Below are positions 33,301 to 46,592 of a DNA stretch of 64,000 bases, one piece after another. The notes beneath the pieces were generated by a model. That model saw only the letters and a program-made list of their open reading frames with translations. It ran no database searches and had not been told where the DNA came from. The position numbers and the translations under genes are program-made. How positions within the stretch are numbered: position 1 is the first letter of the stretch; each line of letters opens with the position of its first letter. The stretch is from Ailanthus altissimus (lineage: Eukaryota; Streptophyta; Magnoliopsida; Sapindales; Simaroubaceae): contig OX327683.1 in NCBI GenBank assembly GCA_946807835.1, forward strand, positions 4,283,001 through 4,347,000. The letters are read 5' to 3'.

Positions 33301-36300
33301 ATAGAAGTATCAACCAATTGAATTAAACTCGATTAATTTGATAAAATTTTAAATATATTAGTAATTTACTAAAAATATACTTACTAAATATGACACCCAA
33401 ATCCATTTGATTCAGTTTCAATTTAAAATTTAAAGGAAAAAAAAAACTGAAAAATTGAATAGGTGATGATATTTTGGGGGTAATGAATTACACTCGGATG
33501 GTCCTTAATGTTCTAACCAAAAAAAAAAAATTGGAATAAAGCAGAGGTTTGTCAAATTAATCAATTAAGTTCCTTATGTTTGCAATTATGAATAGTTGGT
33601 AATATTTTTACCTTCTTTCCTATCAAATTAGTCCCCCATATTTCACCTGTTTTTATTTTACCTAAAGACAATTTTTTTATATATAAAAAAAAAGATAAAA
33701 TATTGTCCAAAACCTACATAGAGAACTATGAATATAGAAAATTTTCCCATTAATAGTCAAAATTAGACGCAAAATATTCGAAAACTTAAAAGTATCATTT
33801 TATTCATAGAAACATCACTTATAATTTTTAATCCTTTTGTATAAAATTTAAACCACTATAATGTAAGAAAAATGGTTAGTTCTGGGCAACAAGTGTCTTG
33901 TATATCTCATCAAGGATGAGGGAAAAGTAAAAAGTTTTCGTAAAAGTCAATACAATAAAAAAAAATGAGAAACCCCTCTTCTGTTCAATATTATAAAATT
34001 AAAAGAAAAAAATTCTTAACATTTAGTTGATTTACTTAATCAATTATTATATATATTTTTAAATATCTTAATTAAATTTTATATAAAAAAAATCTAAAAT
34101 ACACTTATGATAGCAGTAATATAAATTTGATCAAATATATAAAAAAAAACTATTTATCATAATTAAACATATCGATTTATTTTATTATTTTTTAAAAGGG
34201 TCTTTTAAATATATTTTTTTTTAATAACAAAGAGTAAACGAGGTATTTAAAATTTTATAAAAATAAATTGAGTAGCATTAAAACATTTCAAGAATTAAAT
34301 TAATAATTTTCTAAATTAAAATGAAAAACCAAAAATTATCCTAAAAGTAAAAAAAAAAGTGAAAAAGTAAAAAAAAAGAAATTTGTTATTCCATTGCAGT
34401 AGTAAAATTATTTTTAGATTACTTGAGATTACAATATTGATATTATATCATATTACATATTATAATTTTAAGATACATTTAACTCAAACTGTATTACCAA
34501 AATCTTTAAAACAACACGTATAATTTTAAATACATAACACTCAAACTAAAAGTCACTATTAATATTATAAATAGACTATAATATTAAATTATTTTCAAAA
34601 ATATCACATATAATTTTGAACTATATTTTATTTTAAATTATATAATTAAAATTATTAAAAATAATACGTATAATTTTAAACTTATTATACTTAAATTAAA
34701 AGATTCTTGCAAAAAATAAAAAATAAATAAATTACTTACTTCACTCGAACCGTATAACTGAAATTATCAAGAATAACAAATATAATTTTATACTCATTAA
34801 ACTCAAATTAAAAAGTTCTTACAAAAAAAAAAATTACTTATTCAAACATCCATGGGGCTCGAATCCTCGACTTAATTAGAAAGATCCGCTCTATCGGGAG
34901 GGTGCTTAGTGCTTACCAGCAGGTGGCAGCAGTAAACTTTTTACTATTTAATAATTAAATATTAGATATAAAATAAAATAAAATAAAGCCAAAAACAAAA
35001 ACAAAAACAAAAAAACAACAGTCCTTATCATGAATTGACATCAATATCTTATATCTAAGCCAAAAGTAAGAATAACTTTATCCAGGGGGGAAACGCAAAT
35101 CCTAATCTAGAATAGGATAGCTGTATCCCTATAAAAACTTTTAAAAGGAAAAATAGGCTAAGCCTAGCCCTAGGATAGACCTAGACCTAGACCTAGACCC
35201 ACCTATAAACTAAGGAATAAGGATGATCCACAAGCCTATCATTGCTGGGTTCTCTATTAATTAAATAAACCTAAAAATAACCCTATTGATATTTACCTAA
35301 CACTTGCTTTTATCATATCATTTTATCAAAAATCAATTGTCTTTTGAGGGAAAATAAAAAAAATGTTGCCAAATTGCCAAAATGTTGAATTGCATCATTT
35401 TACATGTGCCATCCATTCAAATTGGTAGTTCACAATCCTGGCAGGCTAGCAGTGTAAATTGTGCAATGCCCTTCCTCATTTTAATTATAATTATTGAGAT
35501 GTTAAATTTGAATTGAGTTGAGTTCTTTTTAATTATTTAAAAATTTTTAATTTTTTTTATTATCTAAAAAAATTATTTAATTTTTTCATTTATTAAAAAA
35601 AAAAAATTGGTTATTTAATTCCTCAGTTTATTTAAAAAGATAGTTTAATCTCTTTCTAAATATTTTTGTATCCAATGGGGAAAGAAAAAAAGTGCAATGC
35701 CACAATCTTATATAAAAGTACTTGAAATGAATTGAAGATAAGCTGGTGACATTATAAATAATTAAATATATGGTTAGATTTGCCAAATGAAAAATTATGA
35801 TGAATTTTCAAGTTGATGATATTAACATTTAATAATCATAATGAATGCATTAATAGAAGTCTAAAATTTGAAAGTAATATTTGCATTTGATCAATAATGC
35901 TTTACAAAGTTTACATTCAACTTTTGCATTACATCTATTTGGGAAAAAAAATTGTATAGCCATAAATATAACTTAATAATAATTACATTTTTTTTAATTA
36001 ATATTCAATTTTAATACTCAAATTCCTCCTCTTTTTAACTTTTTTTTTTAAATTGCAGTTGAACATTAACAAGTTAGCATAACATTGATCACTTATGTGG
36101 CCATCTCAATACATTTTCACACCATTTAAGATATGAACATAAGTTTTAAAAAATATAATACGTATAAATTAATTGTTAAACACTTATTCTTATCTATCCA
36201 ACTTTAATTATATACAAATCTGTATTTATAACAACAAAATTTTATAATTTTTTATATAATACTTTATTATTTAAATTTTATGTTATTTGCATAAGATGAT

Positions 36301-37860
36301 TTAGTTGAGTGATCAAGTGTGTACTTTTTTAATTATAAGATTGTGGTATCTATTGAAATGGTATAATAACTTTTTTTTTAGAAAAAATTTTCTTCCTTCT
36401 TTTATAAGATATGTATTTCTCCTTTATAAAAAAATTTATTCTTCTATCTTTTTGTGTGATTTGTATTTTTTTTATAAAATATACTTTTTCTAATGTAAAT
36501 ATACGTGTTCTTATTTATATTTTGTAAGTTATACGTTCAAAAATACATTTTATGTCAATGTGTAAATGTAATATATTATCATGATAATTTTTTAATTGTA
36601 AGAAGATATAATATCAATATTTAAAAATAAATAATTATTTTCTTTTTTTTGCAAATTTTCCAACTATATATTTCTCGGTCTCAATCTTTTTCTTCTTTGA
36701 TTTTTATTTTCCTTTAAGAGAGAGAACGAGTGGAGAAGACTATGTTAAACCAATCCATCACCTGATTTTTACCCACCACCTAAATTAAATCAATCATAAA
36801 ACTTGGAAAATGAAATTTTACCCAATAAAACTTGAATTATTGACTTTAAACTGATAACAAATACCGGTGACATGTTACAAATATTGGTGCATATGTGATG
36901 TTGATACTTAAATACTACCTCAATGAAATTGATATGTAGTAATTAAAATCATATTTTTAATGTAAAAATTTATATATTCACGAGTATAATAAGTCAATTT
37001 ATAATCTTTAACAATGATTTTAAATTCAATATTTATTTTAATCTTTGTTTGTAGTGACATAAATTTTTCTCTATTTCACTTGAGTTTTGTCTAATTATTT
37101 GATCGTTGAAATCTCATATAACCATTGTCGAAATAATTTAAACAATTATTTTTAATAAAAATTTAAAAATTGAGGATTGCAAATTCTTTTTCTTCAGTTC
37201 AAATTTATATGTCGCTTGATCAAAAAAAACAAAACAAAACAAAACACAAAAATCTTTATCTAGAAAATTAAATTTATAACTAAATGCATTAGAAAGTTTA
37301 TGTTATAATATTCTCTAGATTTTTAATTCTATGGTAGCTAATACAAAAATATTTTGCATATTGAATGAAACAATACTCTCGAGTTTTAAAAAAAAAAACA
37401 GATTTGTTTTTTGTATTTTGAAAATTTGATGATTTTAATAAGATATTATGAATACTAATAAATTTATAAAGTTGAGACACATAATTTATAATTTTATCAT
37501 TAATTAATAATTATTATATATTAAATAGTTATATTTTTAAATTTTTATAAATTAACAATAAACATATCAAATATTATGTCACAAGAGCTATGATATTTTT
37601 AAATAAAAGTAAGGAACGCGGGATCAACGGAAGTTAAGAAAAGAGGGGAGAAAAATGTAATTACAACTATATTTTCTCTCAAAATGTTATTTTCTTAAAC
37701 CTCAGGGGTAAACAATGTTAAAATCCATCTTTCTCTCAATTAGTGGGAAGTTCGTATTACACCTGTCAGTTTTCATTTCAAATCAATCATCTATGTAAAA
37801 TGATAAATTTCTTGAAGAGAAAAAATTAAAAAAAAAAAATTCTAGATTTATTAGACCAAT
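33301..37860. other. AT-rich intergenic block upstream of the SRS gene
   Basis: About 4.5 kb of very AT-rich sequence with poly-A/T runs and no gene. A short CCTAGA array lies at about 35175-35199. A stretch near 34850-34930 has a GGCTCGAATCC B-box-like word, but no SINE could be delimited. The last several hundred bases should hold the SRS promoter. No specific element could be supported. Confidence 0.35.
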
Positions 37861-38040
37861 ATTTACTTGAGAGGAGAATCATTCTCGGTTCCAAATAAAA
37901 TCATATGCATATCCACCAACTGTGGCCAACTCAACCACCGCTACTATTACTACTACAAAATTTCCCTCAACCATCCACCAAATTATGGCCACCACCGTCA
38001 CCCCCGCCGTCAGCCACCGCTGCCTGACCTATCTGCCGCC

Positions 38041-39227
38041 ATGTTAAATCTCCGCAACATCCTCCTCATTTCTCCCCCTCAAAACCACCCACCACCACCT
38101 TCCATTTCCTCTGACCATCCGAACATTCATGATCAAAACTATAACAACAACAACACCAGCAACAATGATAATAACAACTACAATTTGCATGAGTCAAGCT
38201 TCTGGGGTCTAAAAAAATGGCAAGAATCGGGCAGAGATGCTGAAGACGATGGTTTTGCGAGAGCGTGCAAGGACTGTGGCAACAGGGCTAAAAAGGAATG
38301 CAGTTTTAGAAGGTGTAGGACTTGCTGCAAGAGCCGTGGCTATGACTGCGCCACTCACGTGAGGAGCACGTGGGTTCCGGCGTCTAAGCGGCGGGAGAAG
38401 ACGCTGATGACGGCGGTGAGTGGCGGTGGCTCTTCTGGTTCTTCTTCTTGTGGTGGTGGGGTTAAGAGGCCAAGAGTTCTTTTGTCAACACAGAACGTTA
38501 ATGCTAATAGCGCTGCCACTTCTTCCGCTTGTATTAATGCTGCTGCTTCTTTGAGTTTTGGTACTGGAACTTGTAATCAGGGTATGCATATAATTCTCTT
38601 TCTTATGATTGAGTTTCTTAGTCTCTATAGTCATAATGGAAAAGATTAAATCTTTAGTCTGTCTTTTTCTCATTTCTTTTAGACCAGTAGCATGTTTGAA
38701 TTAAGGGTCAAAGTAATTTTGTTTAATTGTTTTGATTGAGTAGAGTACCAAATAAGCGTGTAGATTGTAGAATATTTATACAATTTTGAGATTAATGTGG
38801 TCTGGGTTTGTTCAATCATTTGATTTATTGTTGTAAAGTTGAGTTTTTTTTTCCTGCATCTTAATATTTGTTGTTCAAGTAGTTAGGATGAGAAAATTGA
38901 GAGAGTTATAAGTAATTTGATTGTTGTGGAACTGCAGATGAAAGTTTTAAGAAGTCTTTGCCTGGTCAAGTCCAGGCGCGGGCAAATTTTCGGTGTGTTA
39001 GAGTCGCAGCCATTAGTGATGATGAAGCTGAGATTGGCTATGTGGCCACTGTGAACATTAGTGGCCATGTTTTCAAGGGTTATCTCTATGATAAAGGCAT
39101 TGATGAGAAAAATTTGTTTCCATGTATTTCTAAAATGCAACTGGAAACTAATTCTACTGGAAGAAATAGGGACTCTTCTTCTCCCATTGTCGATCCATCA
39201 AATGCCTATGCAGCTTCTGGCAATTGA
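38041..39227 (+). CDS. SHI/STY/LRP1 (SRS) family zinc-finger transcription factor
   Basis: SRS proteins are plant nuclear activators of auxin synthesis genes, acting in leaf, root and gynoecium development. Exon 1 is 38041-38581 and exon 2 is 38938-39227, with a GT-AG intron (GTATGC...CTGCAG) in phase 1. The product is 276 aa. The start ATG opens [10 protein letters not shown], like the short hydrophobic start of LRP1-type members; the frame runs further upstream but without an ATG. An Asn-rich stretch (about residues 36-55) precedes the RING-like finger at about 76-119: C-K-D-C, C-S-F-R-R-C, C-C-K, C-A-T-H, ending in a basic K-R-R-E-K. Exon 2 holds the family's IXGH domain, with [10 protein letters not shown] near residue 220. 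No lesion was seen. Likely functional. Confidence 0.92.
38582..38937 (+). other. Intron of the SRS gene
   Basis: 356 bp from GTATGC to CTGCAG. It splits a Gly/Asp codon junction between the finger exon and the IXGH exon, a position conserved in the SRS family. Confidence 0.88.
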
Positions 39228-42200
39228 CAATTACCTGAAGGTACAATTCACGACGCACTATTGATCTATTTCAGTGCTAGTTTCTGATTAATTAACCGTC
39301 CAGGGTGCAAAACTATGATTTCAGAAGTAATTATTAACCTTGTTTACTGAAAATGTTTATATTTTCTGGATTTGATTGTGAATTATGGAATAATTAACTT
39401 GTAGCTCTCATGCAGGCTGATATTGGTGCATATCTCTCAATCAGTAAAATTCGAGGTCTTAGCTGTTTTGTGCCATAGAACAGTTTTGTTCTCTTTGTCC
39501 AAACTCATTAACTAGGTTAATGGATCAAATACAACAATAGTTTGTAAAAAGTTTTATCACTTGTTTGGTCCACTATGCAATTGAAGTAGTTTTATATTTT
39601 CTGTTTTCTATATATATTTCTTGAAGAGAACTTGATATTTTGGCACGGTCATTCCTATTTACAGCATTTACATTTTCAAGCTTTTGTTCACTTTTGCCAT
39701 TCTTATTGGAAATCCAAGTGTGAAGCTCTATAAGAAAGTGGGGTTTGCTGTTGGAGTGTCACTGTCAATCTTTGGTAAAAGAAGGCATTACATATGCCTT
39801 CAGCCAAATCTGCTTTAAATTTTGATATAATGTAGTCATGCAATTGATAAAGCCCTTCCGTTTATGTACCTAAGAATGATGCCATTCCTTTGTTTGTTAT
39901 TATTAGCCTTGGAAATGAGTCCTGGGGCCCAATTATCATGCCAAGTCTCTAAATCACCTATTTCTGCATCTTTCTTACAACTCAACATTTGCAGGTTTTA
40001 GATAAAGTTCTGCATTGATATCTGTTTTTTCTCCACTTCATTACAATTTATGTGGATGCACAAACCCTTCAGTATTTTGCTCAAGATTTTGATCTTCTAT
40101 TTGTTGTTAGAAGGGCATGTATTAGTTTAATGAAAGTGGAGATGCTTTTCAGTTTCCTTAGAATGACCATAAATTACATGTAGCCGCAGCTAATGAAAAC
40201 AGGAATAGTTCTTTTTTCCATAAACAGAATAGGTGATTCAATGAAGCTATCTCGGTTTTCATCATCCAGTTTGTCTGCATGTACGACTATCATGCCTGTA
40301 CCACGATTAGTTTGCCATAAGCAAAGACTTTTATTCTAATTTTTGCCAATTTCAAATGATTTGAAGGGTAATTTAATTCTGTCTATTCTACAATATGTTT
40401 GCTCTTCATCTGTTCTTAGTTATTGCAAATGCCCTGCTTTATCACTGTCTTGCATATGTGATCATAAAATTGTATGTGATTCCTTTATTTTTGTGATAAG
40501 TGTTTCTATATCTTCTGGGAAAAATAACTTCCAGGCCCTTTCAGTCTAATTCATTAACTTTTAATGCAGAAAAACAAAGACCTGGATCATATAACATGTA
40601 TATTCTATCTGTTCATTATCCCTTCAGTGGTATTAATGTTATATAAACTAATATTCAACAAAATAAGCGATGCAAAATGCACATGTGCATTAGACGATGT
40701 CTTGCAGTGATGTGATAATTCTGGAGTCTGCGACCTTTTTGGCCCTTAGAAACTCAATGGAATATTCAACATTTCCGTCATTTTAAATTAGAGCTGTTTG
40801 TGCACTGTGAGTCTGATTCAAGTAAAGAGCTTAGGAATCTTTGGGTTGGGTATTTGTTGCCGAGTTAAGAGTAACTTAAAACATTTGTGTTCCCAAGTTT
40901 ATACCCAGTCTCCTTAATTTCGTTTTCTAGTTGTGGTTGCTCATGTTATATGTCATGCTATTGTTGTGCTTATTACCTTCAATATACAGCAAAGATCATA
41001 CCGTATTTTCTTGCATTTAAGGTCCTAGGCCATGCTGATTTTCTTTATTTTTTCTCACAATTTTTCTCCTGACTCTTTAACATTTATTTTGGGCCAGGTA
41101 ATGAATTAGATCCATCTATACGCAAGCTGATATGCTGGATACAGTCATCGTCAGATGTAGGTTACGCATTACGTATGCAGTAACATTTACCATTATCTGC
41201 TACACATTGCTATTGACAGCTTGTGATACCTTACTCGTAACCCTTTTAGCTCTATGAATTACTTTACCTCTAGTTTATTCTCGAAACCGTCTCTGTTTAC
41301 CGTAAAGAAGTGGCTCAATCTGCAGTTGTGAAGCAAAGCTATTGAAATATTTGATTCCAACTGGCCTCATTGTTCAACCCAAGATAATAGAATGTTAAAT
41401 ACTAATGGCAGTGAATGTAATCTAATCCCTACTCTTTTATCACAGAATGATTGGTGTAGCCTCATTGTAAATATTACATTATCATATTGTAAAGGGTTTA
41501 CAGTGCATTGTTCCTTCACTAAAATATATAGAGATCCAGAATTCGAATTCCCCTCCCCTATTTCTAAAAAGAAAAAAAGGTGGTATTGCATCCATTCATG
41601 GTTTATATCGAGCTATCAAAGTTATGCATTTTCATTAATTTTGTCAATTTTTTTAGAAGATATTTAATTCTGTCATTTCAAGTTTATCCCACCTGCAATT
41701 TTACTCTTATTATCTTATGTGATGAAGAGAAATCGAAAGTTGGTATCAAGATTTTAATTGTGTTAATTCTATTGTTTTCTTTTACTATTTTTTAATTATA
41801 TAACAGAGTGTTGAAACAAATTCTAAGAGATTGCTATTGAACAAACTGCTACTTTCTGCAATTTCTTTCATTTGTGTAGCTCTCATATCTTTATCTTTGG
41901 GTTTGGATTCCAAACAAGCATCACTTGAAATAGTTTTGAGTAAAACTTCTATCAAACAAAACTCAATTTCTCAAATGAAATTTGACCGAAATTTATTAAT
42001 TTTCACAACGAATTCCAAAAAAAAAAAATTGTGCAGAAAAATATAGTTTTATTTAATTATATTATCTTATCTATGGCGACCATTTAAATTAGGTACTAAA
42101 TTTCTATTAAAAAGTGAAAGTTTTGGTAACAAAATTTCCAAACAAACGTATTAAAATTTTCAGAAATTTGATAGTGTTTGTAAACAGTAACAAGTCCAAT

Positions 42201-42470
42201 TCAATTGGGATGCAATGGCGAAATGTCAGTATGTCCAATCATCTTTGATAATGCATACAAAGAAATGTCAAGGAGAATGATTTATCCGGCATTGAAGGCT
42301 GAACAGTCAAAAACTACCAAATTAATTGAACAATAAAATTTTAAATTAGTTATCTCTAATATCTTAAATAATTTTTATATTTTATAAGGATATGTATACG
42401 AAGGAGAAGGAGGGCTTATTTTTAAGGGGGAAAAAAATACACATTAAGTAGGTGAAAAAAAAAAGGAATG
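39228..42470. other. SRS 3' region and intergenic DNA
   Basis: The first part should be SRS 3' UTR. CCTGAAG|GTACAA (39240) and CTCATGCAG|GCTG (39417) could delimit a 3' UTR intron of about 176 bp. Farther right no gene was recognised. A B-box-like ATTCGAATTCCCC near 41540 hints at an old SINE but lacks an A box and a target-site duplication. Confidence 0.4.
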
Positions 42471-42471
42471 A

Positions 42472-42479
42472 CAATGAAT
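42472..42479 (+). repeat. hAT target-site duplication, left
   Basis: CAATGAAT, repeated at 42963-42970. Confidence 0.9.
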
Positions 42480-42962
42480 TAGGGGTGGGCAAAAAACCGA
42501 AAAACCGAACCGGACCCGAAAAACCGAACCGAATTGGTCGGTTCGGTTCGGTTTTTCTCTTGGTCGGTTCGGTTTTCGGTTTTTTATTTTAAAAACCGAA
42601 AAATTCAGTTCGGTTTTCGGTTCGGAAGGCCGAACCGAGAACCGAACCGAAAAAACCGAATTTAAAAAAAAATTAAAAAATTAAAAAAAAAATTAAAAAA
42701 AAATTAAAAAAAAATTAAAAAAAATTAAAAAAAAATTAAAAAAAAATTAAAAAAAATTAAAAAAATTATAAAACCGAACCGAACCGACCCAAACCGAACC
42801 GAAAAACCAAAACCCGAACCGAACCGAACCGAACCGGTTCGGTTCGGTTCGGTTTTTTATTTTTCGGTTCAGTTTTCGGTTTTATTTTTCAAAAACCGAC
42901 CGGCTCGGTTCGGTTTTCGGTTCACACTAAAAACCGAACCGAACCGGATTTGCCCACCCCTA
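42480..42962. mobile_element. hAT-type MITE with CCGAAC arrays
   Basis: 483 bp with terminal inverted repeats TAGGGGTGGGCAAA and TTTGCCCACCCCTA, flanked by the 8-bp duplication CAATGAAT (42472-42479 and 42963-42970). An 8-bp TSD with these ends fits the hAT superfamily. The interior consists of CCGAACCGAAC arrays on both arms in inverted orientation, with an AATTAAAAAAA array in the middle (about 42661-42770). It could form a long hairpin. No transposase is encoded. It is a common type of plant element, well preserved here. Confidence 0.92.
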
Positions 42963-42970
42963 CAATGAAT
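42963..42970 (+). repeat. hAT target-site duplication, right
   Basis: CAATGAAT, matching 42472-42479. Confidence 0.9.
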
Positions 42971-43751
42971 GATAACACGGTATACAAATCTTTAACAAGA
43001 ATAAATAAGTATTTATTGATTAATTTCTTTCACTGATCTTGTATTCTTCAAAAAGATCTTTTAATTTTGGAGTGGATGATAAGAGTTTATCACAATATTT
43101 ATGCTTAAAGAGATAAAATTGATTAGACATGATTTTTTTTAAAGTGATAATACATGATTAATCTAATGTTTTTAAAAATAAAAAAAAAAGAATAGAAAAA
43201 TAAAACTTCTAAACAATTTTTTTTTGGGTTAAAGTTGAAGTAAGTAATTTTTGTTTACAATTTAAGATAACGAAATCCGATCCATATATATACTTAAGAT
43301 TTATAACACTATATTTTTTATACATTTTATATAATTTTTAGACTATTATATCAATACATATTTAATAATTTAGATGTTTTTAGACATGAGAAATTAATAC
43401 ATTATATTTAGTACATATTTAAAATTTAATCTAAATCATAATTTAGCAATAAAATAATTGTGTGCAATATTGTGTAAAAATTATAGTGCTATTGATCTTA
43501 ACTCTCTACATACAAGGCCGGATTCATAGCATCATATTTTACAAAAAATTTAGATAGTTAAATCAATACACAGTTCAGCTTCAAACATGCGTAATTAATT
43601 CATTTGGTACCATGAATTCTGTTATTATATATATATATATATATACATACTTAAAAATAAAGTAGAATTTTTTAATGTCGCAAATAGCATTATATTATTG
43701 CAAATGAATGATATGTATTATTAATCTCAAGAGTCGGTTTATGATACTAGA
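42971..43751. other. AT-rich intergenic DNA
   Basis: No gene. A (TA)n microsatellite lies at about 43625-43646. Confidence 0.35.
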
Positions 43752-44540
43752 TGTTAGAAAATTAGTAATTTAATAATTTTAATTGAATAATAATTAAGAT
43801 GAATATTAAAGTAAAAAATTATAATAAATTTAGAATGTGTGAGATACGTATAAAGAAATTTAGGATATGTGAAATACGAAAGAGGAAGTAAAACGAGACT
43901 TGAAAACGTAAAGAAAATGAAGAAATCGTAGGAGAAGCTGCCAACGCCGCGGTGTCCAAACGCGTCAGGATGTTCGTTTTGGTTCGGGATTTTAAATTTT
44001 GAGAAGTTTTGGACTTCCAAAACAAATGGACTCTTATTCTAACAAGGAATAGGGTTAGTAGGCACGAAATACACCCTATATAAACACTTGTTTAAGATTA
44101 AGCATCTAAGATTTCAAAATGTAACCATAAAAGAGAATAGAGGAGCTAGGTAGACACAAAGTCCGTGGTGCACTAGGGTGTAACCTTTTAGGAGTGTTTT
44201 TTCTTTAAATTCTTTGAGTGAATAAAAGAAAAATATCATAGATCCTTTTAACTTAGATGCTCAGGCTATTCTTGTGTTCTTTGTAAAAATCTCTTATAAA
44301 GAGATATTAAGAGGTCTTAGAGACTCATGATAATCAAGGTAGAAGTTTGTAGGATTATTGATGATGTAAGAAAATACTTAGTGATTTATATCAATAATAA
44401 GAAGTTGGATCATGGATCCTCCGTGGACGTAGGCAATTTTAGGCCGAACCACGTATATTTTGTGTCTTGTTGATTGGTTTATTTTTTTTATCTCTTATTA
44501 GTGTATTAATCTTATATGTTCTTTTTTATGGTATCAAGTT
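43752..44540 (+). mobile_element. LTR of the same Copia family, with PBS-like end
   Basis: Starts TGTTAGAAAATTAGTAATTT, aligned to 11516. It has a short GC-rich stretch (CAACGCCGCGGTGTCC, about 43945), CCTATATAAACAC near 44075 and the U5 motif CCGTGGACGTAGGCAA/GCCGAACCACG near 44421-44454. It ends near 44526 at a TGGTATCAAG word that resembles a primer-binding site. No gag follows. It is a solo or truncated LTR with its right edge uncertain. Confidence 0.75.
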
Positions 44541-45649
44541 ATAATTTTTCGCTGCCCATAAAATAAAAAGGATATGAAAATTGTGACTTAATTGATACTA
44601 TAAAGATGTCAAATTGAAGTGTATGACTTAATATTCGCAACACTAAAATTAAAGTTCAAATATAATATTAAAAATAATTTAAATCATTAGATTAAATTAA
44701 AAAATTATATTTAACAGATATAAATAATTCTATTATCAATACCGTTAAAAAAATTTCAGTATTATAAAATAATCCTAATCCAATCTTAATCTCAAAGGAG
44801 GATCCTCCTCAGTGGTTAAATAATGAGATAACCCCTTTTTTTTGGCATATCAAAGTTGTTAGGACATTTGGCAGCTAATGTTAATGTTTTGTTGGAAATG
44901 CGACGTTACATAGACAAATCGACAGGGTCGTTTTCAAGAGTTATGGGCTTTGAGTTGGTTGTCGTCCCAAGAGCAAACCACATTCTTCGAAATTGAAATT
45001 TGAAATGTGTTCTTCAATAAACCAACTCAGAATAATAGATTTTATCCACGAGGTGGTAAGTTTGGCAAGGACCATCCAATTATTTATCAAATTAACCCAA
45101 GAATGTTTCTTTGTCAATCAACATTATTTATTTAATGCATTAAAAAATTATTAAAAATTTTAACATACATTTTAAATTTTTAAATATTTTATAAAAATTT
45201 TTATTTGTAGGTAATCAATAATTTTAAAAAATAAAATATATAATAAAAATAAATAATTATACAAAGCACGTGTAATTTATGTGGCTTAGACAATAAATAA
45301 TTACATTGTATTTTAATTTTTTTTATTCAAATTATAAATATCTCTCATAAAAGATAATCAAAAAATATAATAATAGAATAACTTTTTTTAAATAATTTAT
45401 CAGTACTTTTTTATACACATAATATTTAAATACTCCTATGATACTCTTTTTCACATCAAGCACTCAAGTGCTCTCTAATTCTCTATTTTCTCTCTTAAAA
45501 TTTCTTCTCTAATACTTACAAAGGTTCATATAAGTTTCAAAATATTTTTAAAAATTTTATTTTTAAGTAGAATAAAAGTTTGCATGTTTAAAAAGTTCAA
45601 AAATCAACATTTGAATGTAATACTTCTCAAAATATGATATTTTTTAAAA
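44541..45649. other. AT-rich intergenic DNA
   Basis: No gene or bounded element was recognised. Confidence 0.35.
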
Positions 45650-45960
45650 GTTAGTGCTTATGCCACAAGACGCCTAGGCATTAGATGCGCCTAGGTCTTG
45701 GTGCCTAAACGCTACAATCTAGCGCCTAGGCATAGTAGTAATGCGGCTTCGATTTTTCTCATATTCTAAACCTCTCTTTAATTTTTACTTTTCATTTTTA
45801 ACTATTTTTTATCCATCCAACATGTCTTTGACCTTGTGTTAACTTATTATTAGTCTTTAACTCAAAATTATGCTCAAATATAAATTTAAATCACCGATTC
45901 TAAACTTTCCCAGAGAAAATTATTAATTTTGTCCATAGGATTGTCAAGTATATTCAATGA
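45650..45960 (-). mobile_element. Partial LTR, minus orientation
   Basis: The part 45825-45925 matches the inner end of the LTR at 58115-59128 (TTAACT...TCTTTAACTCAAAATTATGCTCAAA). The left part has three GCCTAGGC/GCGCCTAGG words (45670-45730) where related LTRs have their GC-rich array. The TATA and U5 parts are missing. Confidence 0.6.
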
Positions 45961-46592
45961 TCATATTGTGCTACAACTAATAGCTTGGTTCATTCAAAAT
46001 TTCAGTCATATAAACTTGATAGTTAATTGTAGATAATAAAGTGAGAAATCTTATATGAATGCAAAGTATCACGTACAAGGAATAAAAGGAAATGACCCGC
46101 AATTTTATCTCATTAGAGATGAATAACTAAAAGCTAGATACATTATGACCTCCTTTCTGTACATAATGATTTCAGCATTGTCAAACCCAGATTCACTTTC
46201 ACCTTCTAGGGAAAAAATATTTTAGGTACAAAAAGAATCAAATTATCAATGCCAGTACAGGTCCAAATCTTTGGTGAATTCATTTTACAATTGAAGCAGG
46301 CTTCAGTAACTCTTGGTTATGACATAAATCTATACCTTTTACTAAAAACTTTATCATATACCTTGTAAGTGTAAGCTAATAGAGATGATGAAGGAAACTG
46401 CAATTATGCATGCCAAGAAAAGGAATTTTCGAGGAGCTTCAAATCATCCTCCGGGCCGCAGTCAAACGCCGAGTTGGTAACTGTATACTTGTAACTATAC
46501 TCTCATCTCTACGAAAAAAAAAAAGGGTAAACTGACTATACATGGACGGCCACTGACTGCAAGTTGAAGATTTGGTGTCAATTGTATGTATT
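45961..46592. other. 3' flank of the PIP5K gene
   Basis: Presumed PIP5K 3' UTR for a few hundred bases right of about 46150, then intergenic. No separate gene was seen. Confidence 0.4.

Noticed and set aside
34850..34935. Second SINE or tRNA
   Set aside because: A GGCTCGAATCC word is present, but no A box at proper spacing, A-tail or TSD was found.
35175..35199. Telomere-like array (CCTAGA)n
   Set aside because: Only about four units, and the word differs from the plant telomere unit CCCTAAA.
37867..38040. Longer SRS protein starting upstream of 38041
   Set aside because: The frame is open but has no ATG. The first in-frame ATG at 38041 gives a start like LRP1-type proteins.
41530..41585. 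SINE near a B-box-like word
   Set aside because: No A box, and no flanking duplication could be matched.
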